A stretch of DNA of 64,000 bases, from assembly GCA_948099385.1 (NCBI GenBank), contig CANUEZ040000020.1, positions 6,418,501 to 6,482,500 of the forward strand, in the 5' to 3' direction. Under the pieces are notes generated by a model. The model had not been told where the DNA came from and did no database searches. It saw only the letters and a list, made by a program, of their open reading frames with translations. Shown in pieces: positions 23,848-36,200 of this stretch (its first letter is position 1; each line of letters begins with the position of its first letter). A program made the position numbers and the translations under genes. This DNA comes from Fasciola hepatica. Its lineage: Eukaryota > Platyhelminthes > Trematoda > Plagiorchiida > Fasciolidae.

Positions 23848-24700
23848 TTAATTTTTGGCAATCACATAAAGTGGCTTATAGTCGGGCGCAATTGTACATC
23901 AAGGTTCCCACTCACACCCGGGGAAGATAGGTCCGTTTCAGAAGACCTAATCTGACCTTTGGGCAACTCTTATCAGTCACTTATTAAGGTGTATAACTGG
24001 TCAATCCAAGTTGATCAGTCTGTTTGATAGATTGACAATTCAGATTGGGTTCAATCCCTTCCGTCGATTAGTTGTTTGATGGTAGTTTTTTAAGCCAACC
24101 TGGTACAGTTCTGCACTGGCTCGTCGCCTTTTCTCTCCAAGAGTTTCTGGAAACATGACGCACGTTGTCTCGTTGGCTGCAGTCATTAGCTCACCTGGAG
24201 TCCCATCTCCTGTCAACTCAACAGGACCAATAATAAAACTATGAAATCCATCAACGTCTGTCATTCTTCTCATTCCCATCGTGGGGTGGAAACCGTTTGT
24301 TCATAAGTCGCTCGCGTATCTAAACAGGACTCAGGCAATCAAAAGTGTTCTCGAATCTGATTTGGTATACAATGGCAGAGATGAAATGAGTTCGAGCTCA
24401 TGCTAAATAATGTGTTTTATGTCTAGGATTGCAAATTTTACATCAATCGTCTGAGCAATGACTAATATGTGATTCGGAGTAAATAGCTGGCACGAATCGG
24501 GAAGACAGTGTTTCCAAAGCCTTCTCAGATATTTACCTAACACAAAGTTTACTCTCCCCAAGACAAGACGTAGGATAAAATTTTATTAAACCATTGTATA
24601 CAAAATATTCACACTAACGGCCCAAGTACTGAATATACCACCGAGCTGGTTCATGATATGACTTAAAAAATTTGAGAATCGAAAGGTTAACGTGTGTTTT
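23848..24700. other. Single-copy spacer between segments A and B
   Basis: This is the only part of the 15-45 kb structure with no second copy in the window. It contains a minus-strand frame of 79 codons at 24,040-24,279 that includes GPVELTGDGTPGELMTA and EKRRRASAELYQ. The composition is protein-like, but I cannot assign a family and see no splice context. Confidence 0.45.
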
Positions 24701-26711
24701 CGAAGTGGAAAGTGGTCGGAGAATTATAAAAGTGAAACTGTTCACATCACTGTTACGTCACACGATTCCGTGATTGACAAGTTTTGCACATGTCAACCGA
24801 CATGCAGCACATCATCAAGCTTTGGAAATGAGGCAGTGCAATTTGATTGTCACAGTGTCAATGACCGGAATGAAACGTGCTCGAACACCTGATAGAAATG
24901 GGATGATGTGAGGAAATTCTTGTCGGTGCATCCTGTGGAACCACAAAAGGTTTCGCAAAAGTGATGGTTAGATATTTATGGATTGCAACAGAGATTTATC
25001 ACATGGAACTGGTACACTATCACAATGGCCAGTCATGTGGCTGGATATACAAAAGGAATTCATTAACACACCCAATTGTTGACGCGATCGTTTGCCTCTC
25101 TCGAATGTTCTTCATATAAAGTTGTTATCGCATCTAGATAATATGGTGAGTTTATTACAACTTCGTCAGAGTGTTACCATTGATAAGGACACATTGTTGT
25201 AATCAGGTAAATTCTGCTTCACTTAACATGGCGAGTGCAATATAGTTAAGCTATCATCCTCTGGTATGACCAAATGAAAGGAATCGATAGACTGATCAGG
25301 TCTACACGATTTTCAAACCAAATACATATTATTACTTAGTTACCGAATGAAAAATGTTTAGATTTGTTTCAAAACGAACAGTGATAAACACTCAGCAACC
25401 CAAAAGTAGACCGAAAATCATTAATTGACACCATACACTAAGCATATGGTGGAGTTCAACTTTGAATAGGGGAGTTCAATAGACTTCAATGAAAGATTCG
25501 TGCCGAATAATGGATCTTGATAATTTTCCGCCATATTGGATATCAGAAGGTTTTGAGTTGAAGAATTCAAATTAGAATATAAATGGAACATCATCTTCGA
25601 AGTATTCTATTCTCGAGTGCACAAGTTTCATCGCCTGTTGTTGAAGGTAGGATTGTGAGGGGATGTGTTGACTCATCGATGGCTCACAGCCAATTCTGTT
25701 CAACAATCAGCACCTGTGTGATCGTGAGCCCAAAGCTTAGACAATGGAATCACTAGTGACAGGTTAGCCGATCGATGGCGTGGATCAACGTGACAAGAAA
25801 TGAATCCTGTCAGCTGTGTTTAAGCCTCAAGGCTTGGTTGCCCACACCAATCGGATCAATACATTGTGTACAACTTCTGGGTTCACGCACAAACAACCCA
25901 TATATTCATTGCATTTTACCAATAAACTGAAATGGTTCAATGAGAGCAAATTCCTCTTACTAGATTAGGTCTGTTGAGACGAAGCACTGGTATTTCGGGT
26001 ACCATTTTCACCTCCATCGATAAGCAGTAATTTGCACGATCTGTCCGCCAATCGCAACCAAAATCTAAACGATTACCTTCGAACAATGTCAAACATCACT
26101 CATTCTTAAAACAGTGGAGTGTACCAGACGTTACGATATATTATTGTATACCAGATTCCGTTATCATTGTAGAGGAAAATTTGACCGGTATTTATAAAGC
26201 CTTTCCATTGTCTCTCACTTCTTAGGCGTTTCTAAGACTCTCTCAGTTTCTTTCGCTTGAGTGAGTTCTCTTTGGATCCCGACTGACTAGTAGACACAAT
26301 TTTATTATAAATGGTTGGAACTGAACATCGTTCCATACTCATTAAACGTTAGCAAATAAAGTTAACGAAACTTACAACCGAGATTTCCCAAGAGTCGAAA
26401 ATTTGCGTGCACAGAAATGCGAAATTTAAACAGAAATCTCACAGATTGGACTGAAAAATGAACGCGGTTTGGAAGAAGAGCAAAAGAAATGTGCACAAAA
26501 CATCAATATTTTTTTCCCTGAATGTGAGAGGTTCATTGTCCGAAGTGAACGAATTCATACCAGACGGAAACAGTTATCGGGCAGTAGAAAACTGAGACAC
26601 AATGGATCATAGAAATTTGATAAACAGCATTCGCCTACTGTCAGTAGAAATTAGTGTCAAATAAAAAATTGTACAAGCAACGTACAGAAAACTTCTGAGA
26701 ATTAAATTCAG

Positions 26712-26984
26712 ATGAAGTTCTTTAACTTAATTCTAGTAGCTGTGGAAAGTTGTGGAACGTTTTCAAGTCGAATCATTCCGGTGAAGCATTTGCCCACAGC
26801 AAGGTGGCACGCTCATTATTTTGTTTGTGAATTATTGCTTTCGGGTCAATTCCAAAACACGGCCAATGTTTGCCGAAACCTTAACATACGAAGAAACAGT
26901 GAAATTCCTACTGAACAATACACCTTAGGAATGAAATGGAACACATTCACAATCCGTGGGACACACGTTGATCAATTAGTCTAG
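26712..26984 (+). CDS. Hypothetical 90-residue frame with a hydrophobic N-terminus
   Basis: It starts MKFFNLILVAVESCG, which resembles a short secretory signal sequence. It continues with a Cys-containing, otherwise unremarkable sequence and stops at TAG (26,982). The mirror copy (42,469-42,741, minus) differs by one residue (Ile/Val). No upstream promoter or splice evidence was found. The frame may be chance. Confidence 0.2.
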   Translation: MKFFNLILVAVESCGTFSSRIIPVKHLPTARWHAHYFVCELLLSGQFQNTANVCRNLNIRRNSEIPTEQYTLGMKWNTFTIRGTHVDQLV

Positions 26985-27363
26985 AGCACATGGTCAGAGG
27001 TTGTGTGCAGGCGTCCAGCAGAAGAATTCTCCACCTCATCCGTTAGCATCAACTAGGGCATTTAATGGAATTCCAAAGAATGCCAGATCATAGGAAAATC
27101 CAATCGGGCTGTTTTATTCAGGTCGCATCAAAATCCAAATATCCTGGGTTTGTAGCGATGGCAATTATCACTGCCTAAAGTTGCAAACAGGAATGTGCTC
27201 AGTTCTGAGTTCCTTTGTCGTGACCAGGTTTTCTAAATGGCAGTGAAATTCAGACAATTCACCTTCGTATCTGTGACTGACTTTCTGTAAGTATGCAAAT
27301 CTAGTGGTTCTTTTACACTTAACAATCAAAGACCAAGCTGGCTATTATGAGGAATTTTTAAAA

Positions 27364-27633
27364 CAGGTTGTATACTTCCCGATCTTACACTTTCTATTGT
27401 CAGTTCAGTGTAGATACTTTGGCGAGTAATGATCCTTTGCAAAATTACATGGCTTCTTCACTAACAGCACATTTACGCATTCGTGTTGTACTGCACCTCT
27501 CATTTTCTCGATTTTTTCTCTTCCGCGTTCACGCAATATGTCTGTAAGTGTTCCCCTAGAATTTTGTACATAAGGATACATCTCCGTTAGGTGAGACTAT
27601 AGCATTTGGATGAGAGGAATAAATACTGTGAAT
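27364..27633 (+). repeat. Junction segment J, copy 2
   Basis: 270 bp matching 15,066-15,335 base for base apart from isolated changes (for example GGAATAAA against GGAGTAAA). Here it is joined to segment B on its left and stops nine bases before the inverted A arm. Confidence 0.95.
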
Positions 27634-29359
27634 GGTGATTATGATATGAAATTACCTATAGATATTGGGAAACCCGATGCTGGAATTGAATGAGCACCTA
27701 AGAAGCAGTTATCGTTCCGATAGCAGACTTAACAACAGTTGTCTATTCACAAACAAGGGACACTCAAGCTCTAGGCTCAAAATTGCATTTTAAATGAGTT
27801 TGGCAGTTTGCTGTCTTCGAAGAGCCGCCACAACAGTCTCCCTCCAGAGGGATAACCGGGTAGAAGGACTTCAACCTAAGAGGGCATCGTGAGTTGAAAC
27901 AAACTACAGCCGGACTAAGTATCATATTCAATGCAGTATCTAACGATGTCACTCATTTTGTCACTCAATTACAAGTTTCAGTAGAGTAGACTCTAAAGCG
28001 AAAAATTCAATAAATGTTCCATGTAGGAGACACATTTTCCACTGGAAAGGTCATTCTTCTGTGGAACTAGCACCAGGAATGGGCAGTCAATAATACAACA
28101 CTTTAGTTTTTAGACAAAGCAATGAGTTGCTGTTGGAAGATGGTACATTCTTGGCTGGATTATTCAGACTTAAAAACTCAGTAGTCATATAACAACCATC
28201 TTCAGCGTCGGTTTGAATTTATGCTGTGCAAAACTAATTTACAGAAAACACATCATGCTCAGTGTTCGAAGCTTTCAACATTCGTTGACATGACAGAAAT
28301 CTCCGTGCACACAATTGTACCTTGTCACATGAAGTTCTGAAGAAACTGAACTCAAATAGTTATCTCCCCGTCACTGTTATTCCTTCTCCGATTTTCTGAC
28401 CACATCACTCAATATTTCTGTGCACACACCAATTACACATACATGACTTTTCTTCATTTAAGTGATGGACCGTGACTTACTTCGCTTTTGTGAACTTCAT
28501 TATTAAACCCACCACTTTCTTTCCACGAAACCGTATGCTTTGTGATATTCATCATCATGCACAATTCTATTCTCCGATTTTATTTGTCATACTCCATCAT
28601 TTCCGTCACTTCCCCTTACTTTATTCTCATGTAAGTTTTACACATGAAAAATAGCCAACAATCGTCCAAGAGTTCATATATTACCATATGTGCACTTCTT
28701 CTCACTTTGGCCAGTAATTTCCCATAGCACGAAATTCTTTATCATATTTACCCATTGACGTTGTTTGAGCATGCGCAAGTGCGCGCTCCTGAACATTTGC
28801 TTTTGTTTGATAAGCGAATGACTTTTTGTTATTACGATCATTCTCATAATCGATATTATGATTACCAGTATCACACAACATGTGTCAAAGGGATTCCCGT
28901 GTGACAGTGAATGATACTCGGAAACCATGCATCATAAACAGATCTGCTTCTCAAGGAAGATTATAATTGTTATTCGACCAACGGAGCAGTTATTCGCTCT
29001 CATTCTGACTCTTGCATGGTTCTAACAGAGTTGAAATCAAGGACCCTGCCGCACCCACTCATTGGCCGGCAAGTGTCCCGGATACTACTGGAAAGCGGAT
29101 GTAGGCGTGCTTTTCCGGGCACCTGCACAATACTGGCGAGGATACCAGCAGCGAATCGCTGTGTGCGTCGAAGGCATTGGACAAGGAGGAATACGCATGG
29201 GAACACGACGGCGAGTGCGAGTCGGGGAATAGCTACGAGGCACCAAAATTGATGAAGGACTAGCAGTCACATCCGCACGAAGGTGCGGATAGTTCAGATA
29301 ATCTATGGGTAAAGTTAAAAGATTGCTACATGAGTAAAAACGTAGATTACTGACACTCT

Positions 29360-30085
29360 GGTACCTTACACTCGAATTCATCTGAAGGAATGCAGACAGC
29401 ATACTAAAAATCAACAAGCTGTGATAATCTACAAATGCATCATTCATGCTCTGCTCGATTTGAGGTACAAATAGCTTCATCCCCGTGGGATCTAATCCCT
29501 TTTTGACGTTCTTTGATGTGAATAGGAGGTTCTTTAATGCAAATAGCACGTGATACAAATCACAATTTAAGGTGTTACATCGGCATAAACCAAAAGGCGT
29601 ATTGATAATCGTGAGTGCATTCGGATTGCTTTTGAATGATCATGGAGATAGGCTCTCTTGAGGTCTATCAGTATAGAAAACGGTGGATCCAGGAAGGCTA
29701 TCATTTTGTTTCACCCATAGTGTACGTGTACTGCCACTCTCGCCTACTAAGTATCAAGCAGTAAATGGAATAGCATTTGGAGTCCTAACATTAAAATGTG
29801 AGAAGTATTACAGCTGGGGTGTTTGGGTTGGGACAAATCTAGTGCTTTGAGAATGTGTAGAATTCACAGTGAATGTGAGGCTAAATGACCGTGTGAACAC
29901 ACAAAAAAGACTTCATCTACTGTGTAATGAATGTGGGATAATCAGTTACGCCATAAGTGTGTAGGGCTCCAAAATATCCGAACATATCAATATAAGAATT
30001 CTCACATCATAACTAACATTTGTAACTATGAATGATATCACTGGAACATAGGTAAGACACCTAAATGATGCAGTTGAATGTGACA
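29360..30085 (+). repeat. R1 repeat copy (right arm)
   Basis: The most complete R1 copy. It runs from the ATCATTCATGC block through TAGGAGGTTCTTTAATG, AGTGTACGTGTACTGCC and AAATATCCGAACATATC to ATGTGACAC. It retains the 13 bp missing from the left arm. Confidence 0.85.
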
Positions 30086-30202
30086 CTTACAATTTTAAGA
30101 AAGTTAGGTTCGGGCCTTTAGTCGAATCAGGGGTTGAACGATTATCGACGTATTGTATTCCATGTCTAGTTCTTCTTATTTTGTTAACTTGTTCTTGTTT
30201 TA

Positions 30203-30619
30203 TTATATATTATTCGTACAACAGTTCAAGTAGATGATTTTGGCCGACTTGGGGCTGCCAATTTTGTAAAAGGATCGGCGATGTCGTGAAGATTCGAATA
30301 CTGGACATAAGGGCCTGAAGTTCACATTGACGACCGTTTGATCACCGCATAGCCCCACTTTTGTAGAGACATGGCCATGAACCAGGGATGAATGTATCGT
30401 GCATCCTGAATGGACTCCATGAAACCTATCTGTTCGAAGGATACTGACACTAGGAGATAATAGTGAGCCGAAAAGTGCAATGCTCTCGCTGTTGGTCTTT
30501 TTTACGTTGATCGCATGCTGATGTATCAAATCCTTCGTAGTGAATATTCCAGTATCTTTGTACATTATATCGATCTCGTTTGCGTCTGTCCGTTTGATAC
30601 TATTTCCTAGGTCCCGCAA
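30203..30619 (-). CDS. Unidentified 138-codon open frame (right arm)
   Basis: Mirror of 20,884-21,300 with one replacement. The same caveats apply: non-ATG start and a competing frame. Unrecognised. Confidence 0.2.
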   Translation of the reverse strand: MRDLGNSIKRTDANEIDIMYKDTGIFTTKDLIHQHAINVKKTNSESIALFGSLLSPSVSILRTDRFHGVHSGCTIHSSLVHGHVSTKVGLCGDQTVVNVNFRPLCPVFESSRHRRSFYKIGSPKSAKIIYLNCCTNNI

Positions 30620-30960
30620 ATTGAATTCCTTCTATCTGCAAAATTATGTTTGTCTATTCGAGAACATTACACAGCCTGCGTAATTTAATTATCCTGTAGG
30701 TACCTGTACATTTCCGATTTTTTCAATGATTTTTAATGTAAAACACACACACCTTTTGGTCGTCAGCACCGCGCAATACAAAAAGGCTGTAAATAATTCT
30801 TTCATTCGGGCTTGGTCTAATCTGCTGGTTTGGAGTGTCTTGAAATCATATTGGTCGGAACTAACTGAGTGAACAAACATTTTAGAAGCTTCAACGGCGT
30901 CTCTTGGCACTTCGCTCAATACCATCCTGTTCCTTCCAACGGATGGCTGTCAGACCGAAC

Positions 30961-31117
30961 TTAACTGAAGACATTGGCGGATATTGGCTCTTCGGCGCTC
31001 ATTTCCTGATAAAAAACACTGAACAACTGTGAGTTTGTGTCACACCTTTTGTTTCGTTTTAATTCTTAATGTACATACCTTTTTGGCCTTTTTATCACAG
31101 CACGCTCCTCCGCCCAT
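30961..31117 (-). CDS. Possible two-exon mini-gene, right-arm copy
   Basis: Exact inverted copy of 20,386-20,542: exon 1 at 31,079-31,117 (minus), intron 31,006-31,078, exon 2 at 30,961-31,005. Start, GTATGT donor and TTATCAG acceptor are all unchanged. It would encode the same 27-residue product. Confidence 0.3.
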
Positions 31118-31259
31118 CTTAGTTTGCTAGTGTCGTCTTAAATATTGTTGACAATAATTTAGTGTACCGCATAGACAGAGTAGCACGCTACAACCCTCAC
31201 CTTTGGTCAAAACTTTCACGTACGGACTCTCGGATTTTGGGTAGTCGAGTTTGATTTGA

Positions 31260-31889
31260 CGGAAAGGAGATAAACCTGAAGCTTACAAGTCTGCGTATTT
31301 TGGGATGTGGGAATACTATCGAAATGGAGTTGTTGCATTGCGCTCAGTGAGGCTGCATGAAGACCACAAATAAGGATTGACCTCTTCCGATTTAAGCAAT
31401 AACAATGAGCAATCATTTTAAACCAGTAAATGTTCACGGGATCTCCCAAAATGTTAGCTCCTTTTACTGACGAATAATTGAAAGAAAATGGGAAGAAAGT
31501 TCTACTAAGCATATCTACCTAATTCAATATTGTGAAGACAAAGTGAAAGAGGCCGTACAGATCTACGAAGAATTAGAAGTAATAGAAAGATTGAATGCCA
31601 CTACAGTTGAAGTGTATGATGAACCAAATCACGCACTGTTATATTCAGGCCGCCTGTCGATCAATCAAGCGATAGTTTCAAATCTGCACGTGGCACAAAA
31701 CAAAGGAAAGAAGAGTCAAAATGTCTTCGTTGCTCTTGTAATATAGGAACATTAATTAGCATTCTTCAACAACTGCCCCGACTCGACATTCGTTTGCAAA
31801 CGTATCCTATCGTGTCTTGGAATGAGAGTCAAGAGACAAAATATCAGCGTATTGGCAGTGGCAACGAAAACTATTTTCCCAGTTACTGA
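31260..31889 (+). pseudogene. Retroelement gag-like frames (right arm)
   Basis: Three open stretches follow one another on the plus strand. 31,260-31,370 includes EAYKSAYFGMWEYYRNG. 31,471-31,746 (91 codons) includes HIYLIQYCEDKVKEAVQIYE. 31,623-31,889 overlaps it in another phase and includes KEESKCLRCSCNIG. YLIQYC-x-x-KxKEA resembles a conserved block of BEL/Pao Gag, and CLRC could be the start of a zinc knuckle. The remaining knuckle residues are missing. The phase changes indicate decay. I infer a degraded Gag, probably BEL/Pao, at low certainty; a host exon is not excluded. Confidence 0.35.
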
Positions 31890-32074
31890 AGTGAATTCGA
31901 TATGGATTCCAACAATATCAAATGCGTAATCTGGTGAGACCTTCGCACTTATCAGTGCTCTTCGTTAGACCTCCGGACTATTTTGCTACACAATCACAAT
32001 ATCTGCACAAATTTCACTTTAGCTTGTGTTTGTTGTCACAGCAACGTCGTACCACTATTGACATGCCTATTATT

Positions 32075-32269
32075 ATATTGTAGTGACCTCGATCGTTTTG
32101 AGAAAATGACTATTTTCTGGACACCATTTTGGATCTATTATCTCCACGATCTTTTCTGACGTTTGACATTGACCTCGGTGTTCTCTGGTTGTGTACATTT
32201 TACTGGACTGACTTTGCCGAGGTTTCCGTCGACCTCGTTTCAAATCACTTTCACTTTTGGTCGTTCGCT
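32075..32269 (+). mobile_element. Older solo LTR, first part (split by the young element)
   Basis: Mirror of the left-arm solo LTR. It begins TGTAGTGACC at 32,079 after the ATAT duplication (32,075-32,078) and is interrupted at CGCT (32,266-32,269). It resumes at 37,948. It lies in the opposite orientation to the element that split it. Confidence 0.95.
32266..32269. repeat. Target site duplication CGCT, left side
   Basis: CGCT here and at 37,948-37,951 flank the complete element. The uninterrupted left arm has a single AGCG at the matching place, which confirms a 4-bp target duplication. Confidence 0.95.
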
Positions 32270-32681
32270 TATAGAAGACGTTCGGGTGCGGCTGGCGAAC
32301 GTGTCTCCTATCGGGTCTAGCAGCGAATACCAACGATATCCCCTCTATCGGACGAATAGAGAAGACGTAAGTCGGTTTGCAGATGCGAGGTGTATTCTAT
32401 ATATCGTGGCACCGAAACAGTACCGATACGAGAAATACACCGAACGGAAAACGGAACGAAACGCGACGGCTGTGCTGAGAGCGAACCGCGAGCGAACGAA
32501 CGAAAGTGAAAGTGATTTGAAACGAGGTCGACGGAAACCTCGGAAAAGTCAGTCCAGTAAAACGTAGGCAACCGGGGAACACTGAGGTCAATGTCAAACG
32601 TCAGAAAAGATCGTGGAGAAAATAGATCCAAAATGGTGTCCAGAAAATAGTCATTTTCTCAAAACGATCGAGGTCACTACA
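32270..32681 (-). repeat. 3' LTR of the complete gypsy element
   Basis: 412 bp. In sense it starts TGTAGTGACC and ends CTTCTATA, so the usual terminal CA is replaced by TA. No difference from the 5' LTR was found by eye, which implies very recent insertion. It also contains the TATA-like GATATATAG. Confidence 0.95.
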
Positions 32682-32692
32682 GCAGCCCCCCG
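32682..32692 (-). other. Candidate polypurine tract
   Basis: In element sense GCGGGGGG, then CTGC, stands immediately before the 3' LTR. It is the only purine run at the expected place, but it is short and separated from the LTR by four bases. Confidence 0.4.
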
Positions 32693-32699
32693 CTAGAAA

Positions 32700-33239
32700 G
32701 CACGGAAAGCTTTCGAAAAAATGTCAAGGAGGAAAAGGCATACAAACGGTATTCGTGTGCGCGAATGCGTGCAAAATACGTGCATGTAGCTGTGCTGTAG
32801 GATGCTGACGGGCAGAATCCGTGGTATGCAGGAACCGTAGGATGATGGTCGAGCGTAAACCAGATTCGTTGCCAATGACGTCGGTTGCGTAAATCGTCAT
32901 CAAGGTGTGCCACACCAAAAACGTCCAGTGTCGGGTAACCGTTAACCAATATGATATCCGGAAGCCAAATCGATAGGTTCGTAAATGGGCAGGAACGAGA
33001 ACGACAAGGCCGATCCAGAATGCAAACGTTGGTGCCAAAATTCTCCAGATTTCGTGGGACCAGCGAAGCGTACCATATGGCGAGGTTCCATGAAACAAAA
33101 AGAAACGAAAAACTGGTGTAGCAACCGCAATGGACTTGACTAGAATACAGTAATAACTAATGAGGTATGTTAAATCGTGTCGAAACGATAAACACGAAAG
33201 TTATTACTGCGAAGTGCAATGGTTAAGATCGTGTTTGAC
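32700..33239 (-). other. 3' untranslated region of the gypsy element
   Basis: About 550 bp between the pol stop and the 3' LTR. Short overlapping frames of up to 124 codons (33,098-32,724) occur on the sense strand. None has a recognisable signal for an envelope or other accessory protein. Confidence 0.6.
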
Positions 33240-36200
33240 CTAGTCGCGAAAACGTGCTGGGCAAACGATCTTCCGACCGGAACGTGAGACGGGAGCCTCA
33301 TTCACGGACGGGTGCGTAGGCGTGCTCTGCTGACTTGAACGTGAGACAGTATTCTCATTCGAGGACGTAGCAGGGCCAACTGGCTGCTGACTTGAACGTG
33401 AGACGATAGCCTCATTCGAAGTCGTAGCAGTACCAACTGGGTGCTGTCCTGAACGTGAGACGATAGCCTCATTCGAAGTCGTAGCAGGCAACGCTAACCG
33501 CAGACCTTGACGTGACACGGAAGTGTCGTCAACAGGCAGTGCAGGGTTAACATCGAATCTCATGTCAGCGGGCGACACGCTATCATCAACGTACGCGGCT
33601 TTGAGACGATCGATGCTAACAGTATCGACGCGACCGTGTCGATCAACCTTAAAGGTCTTATCGTGACGAGAAATCACGCGAAATGGACCTTCGTAAGGCT
33701 GTTGTAATGGTTTCCGTACCGAATCAACACGAATGAATACATGCGAACAAGTTTCGAGTTCGGTCGGAACAAAAACCTGTCGTCGCTGCATTCGAGTCTG
33801 CGCCGGAGCGAGAGTTTGCATGTACGTAGACAAACGATGAACGTAAGTCTGTACGGCAAGTGAATCTGTACTCCGTGGCGTAAAGAATTCCCCAGGCAGT
33901 CGTAATGTCGTGCCGTAGACAAGTTCTGCGGCGGAACATTGGATATCTGCCTTTATGCAAGTCCTGATACCAAGCAGAACTAGCGGTAACGTTTCGTACC
34001 AGTCGGGGCTCTCGTGTGCTCTAAGAGCCGCTTTGAGTTGGCGATGAAAACGTTCGACTAAACCATTCGATGCCGGATGGTACGCGGTCGTGCGAATGCG
34101 TTCCGTACCCAGCATGTGAGTTAATGAAGAGAATAGATCGGACTCAAATTGTTGCCCTCGATCGGTAGTGATTGTGGAAGGACAACCATATAAAGCTATC
34201 CATCGTTCTATCAGATGTCGAGCCACTGATTCGGCCGTGACGATAGAGATGGGAATAGCCTCGGGCCACCTCGTAAATCTATCGATGCACGTTAGTAAAT
34301 AGGTATACCCGTGTGATGGGGTCAATGGACCCACAATGTCTACGTGGATATGATCGAAGCGAGCATCAGGCGTAGCAAAAGTACCGATAGGCGAAGCTAC
34401 GTGCCTATGCACTTTAGATCGTTGACATTGTAGACACTGTTTTGCCCACATACGAACATCTTTATTCATGGACGGCCAGACGTATCGTGCAGCTACTAAT
34501 CGGAGACTGGCTGCGATGCCTGGATGTGAGAGTCCATGAAGGGTATCGAACACGAGACGTCGATATGCAGAGGGTACGACTGGTCTAGGTATGCCAGTAG
34601 ACATGTCGCAGAGTATCGTCCCAGCACTGGTGGCTAGAGGTACGGACTGACACTGTAGCGACGATGACTGAGCTGCTTCCATACATGAAGAATCCTGTGC
34701 CTGTGCGGCAGCCATGGCAGGGATGTCTAAAACCGGAGATTTAATGGCATTAAGCGGAATACGCGACAAAGCATCTGCAACGCAGTTCGACTCACCTTTA
34801 ACGTGTCGAAGGTCAGTCGTGAACTGAGAAATATAGTCTAAATGTCTGACTTCTCGTGGAGAGTAACGATCAGACTTAGTATGCAATGCATACGTCAGAG
34901 GCTTATGGTCTGTAAAGAGGATGAAATATCGACCCTCGACTGCATGGCGGAAGTGCTTAACGGCATTATATGCAGCCAGCAGTTCGCGACCAAAAGCACT
35001 ATATTTGGTTTCCGTGGGATTGAGGCGTCGAGAGTAGAACTCTAATGGCTGCCATATCCCAGAAACAGACTGTTGCAGGACCGCTCCGATGGCAAAGTCG
35101 GATGCATCCACCGCTATGCTTAGCGTGGCGGAAGGAACTGGGTGCATGAGGAGCGTGGTCTGAGCTAATGTCGCTTTAATCTCCGAAAACGCTACTCGTG
35201 CGGCATCCGTAAGCGACAACTTACGTGGATTGCCACGAAGTAGGTCAGTTAATGGAAGCAAACGTTCAGCGGCATGGGGTATGAAACGACCATAAAAGTT
35301 AACTAACCCCAAAAATGCCTTGAGCTCCTTGATTGAGGACGGTACGGCGTAATCTAAAATAGCGCGCACTTTATCCTCGCAAGGCTTAATACCCTCTCGA
35401 GTGATCTTGTGGCCGAGGAACACAAGTTCCGGCTTGCCAAGTTCACATTTATCAGGATTGACTACTATTCGATGTTCGGACAAACGTTGAAATAGTAGCG
35501 TCAAATGTTGGAAATGTTCATCTACGCTCGACGATGCGATTAACAAGTCATCGATATAGACGTGAACAAATTCCAAGTCTCGTGTAATGCTATCGATAAA
35601 CCTCTGGAATGTGTGAGCAGCATTTCGCAAACCAAAAGGCATACGTAGGAACTCAAACAAACCAAAAGGAGTCGTGACAGCGGTTTTCTCGACATCTTCA
35701 GCGGCGACTGGGATCTGGTGATAGGCTCGCACCAAATCGATCTTGGAAAATACAGTCGTGCCGTGAAGTGATGCCGTGATGTCGTGTATGTGGGGTATCG
35801 GATAACTATCGTGACGGGTAACCGAATTTAGTGCGCGATAGTCGCCACATGGTCGCCAGCTAACGCCATCTTTCTTAAGAACCATGTGCAGAGGTGAGGC
35901 CCATGGACTGTGAGAAGGACGAACAATACCTTTAGAAAGTAAAGTGTCAAACTCACGTTTGGCGAAAACCAATTTGTCCGGTGCCAGTCGGCGAGGTCGT
36001 GCCGTGACTGGTGGTCCGTTAGTGACAATGTGGTGTGCCACACGATCGGTCACTGTCTCTATCTCTTCAAATGGTTTAGTCAATATGGGGAATTTAATAA
36101 ACAAAGACTGAAAATCGTGCGGAATGTTAGAAAACAATCCTGTGATTCGGTGTGCATCTGTTCGAGCTGCAGTACCCGTAAATTTAATGTCCGACGAAGG

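Larger units (their letters stand above)
24701..27633. repeat. Segment B, left copy
   Basis: Inverted copy of 41,850-44,753; coordinates sum to 69,453-69,454. The left edge is CGAAGTGG (24,701) and the right edge is the end of J (27,633). It includes R2-family sequence at 24,735-25,060 and 25,270-26,110. Nine bases separate it from the start of the inverted A arm. Confidence 0.95.

Noticed and set aside
32129..32631. Open frames in both directions across the LTRs (also 37,552-37,897 and 19,029-19,430)
   Set aside because: They lie within non-coding LTR sequence, occur on both strands and are explained by its locally stop-poor composition.
32724..33098. 124-codon frame between pol and the 3' LTR, considered as an env-like or accessory gene
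   Set aside because: No signal peptide, transmembrane pattern or cleavage site that would support an envelope, and it overlaps two other frames of similar size.
33674..33960. Minus-strand frames overlapping pol
   Set aside because: Out-of-phase shadows of pol; a gypsy env gene would be downstream of pol and none is recognisable there.
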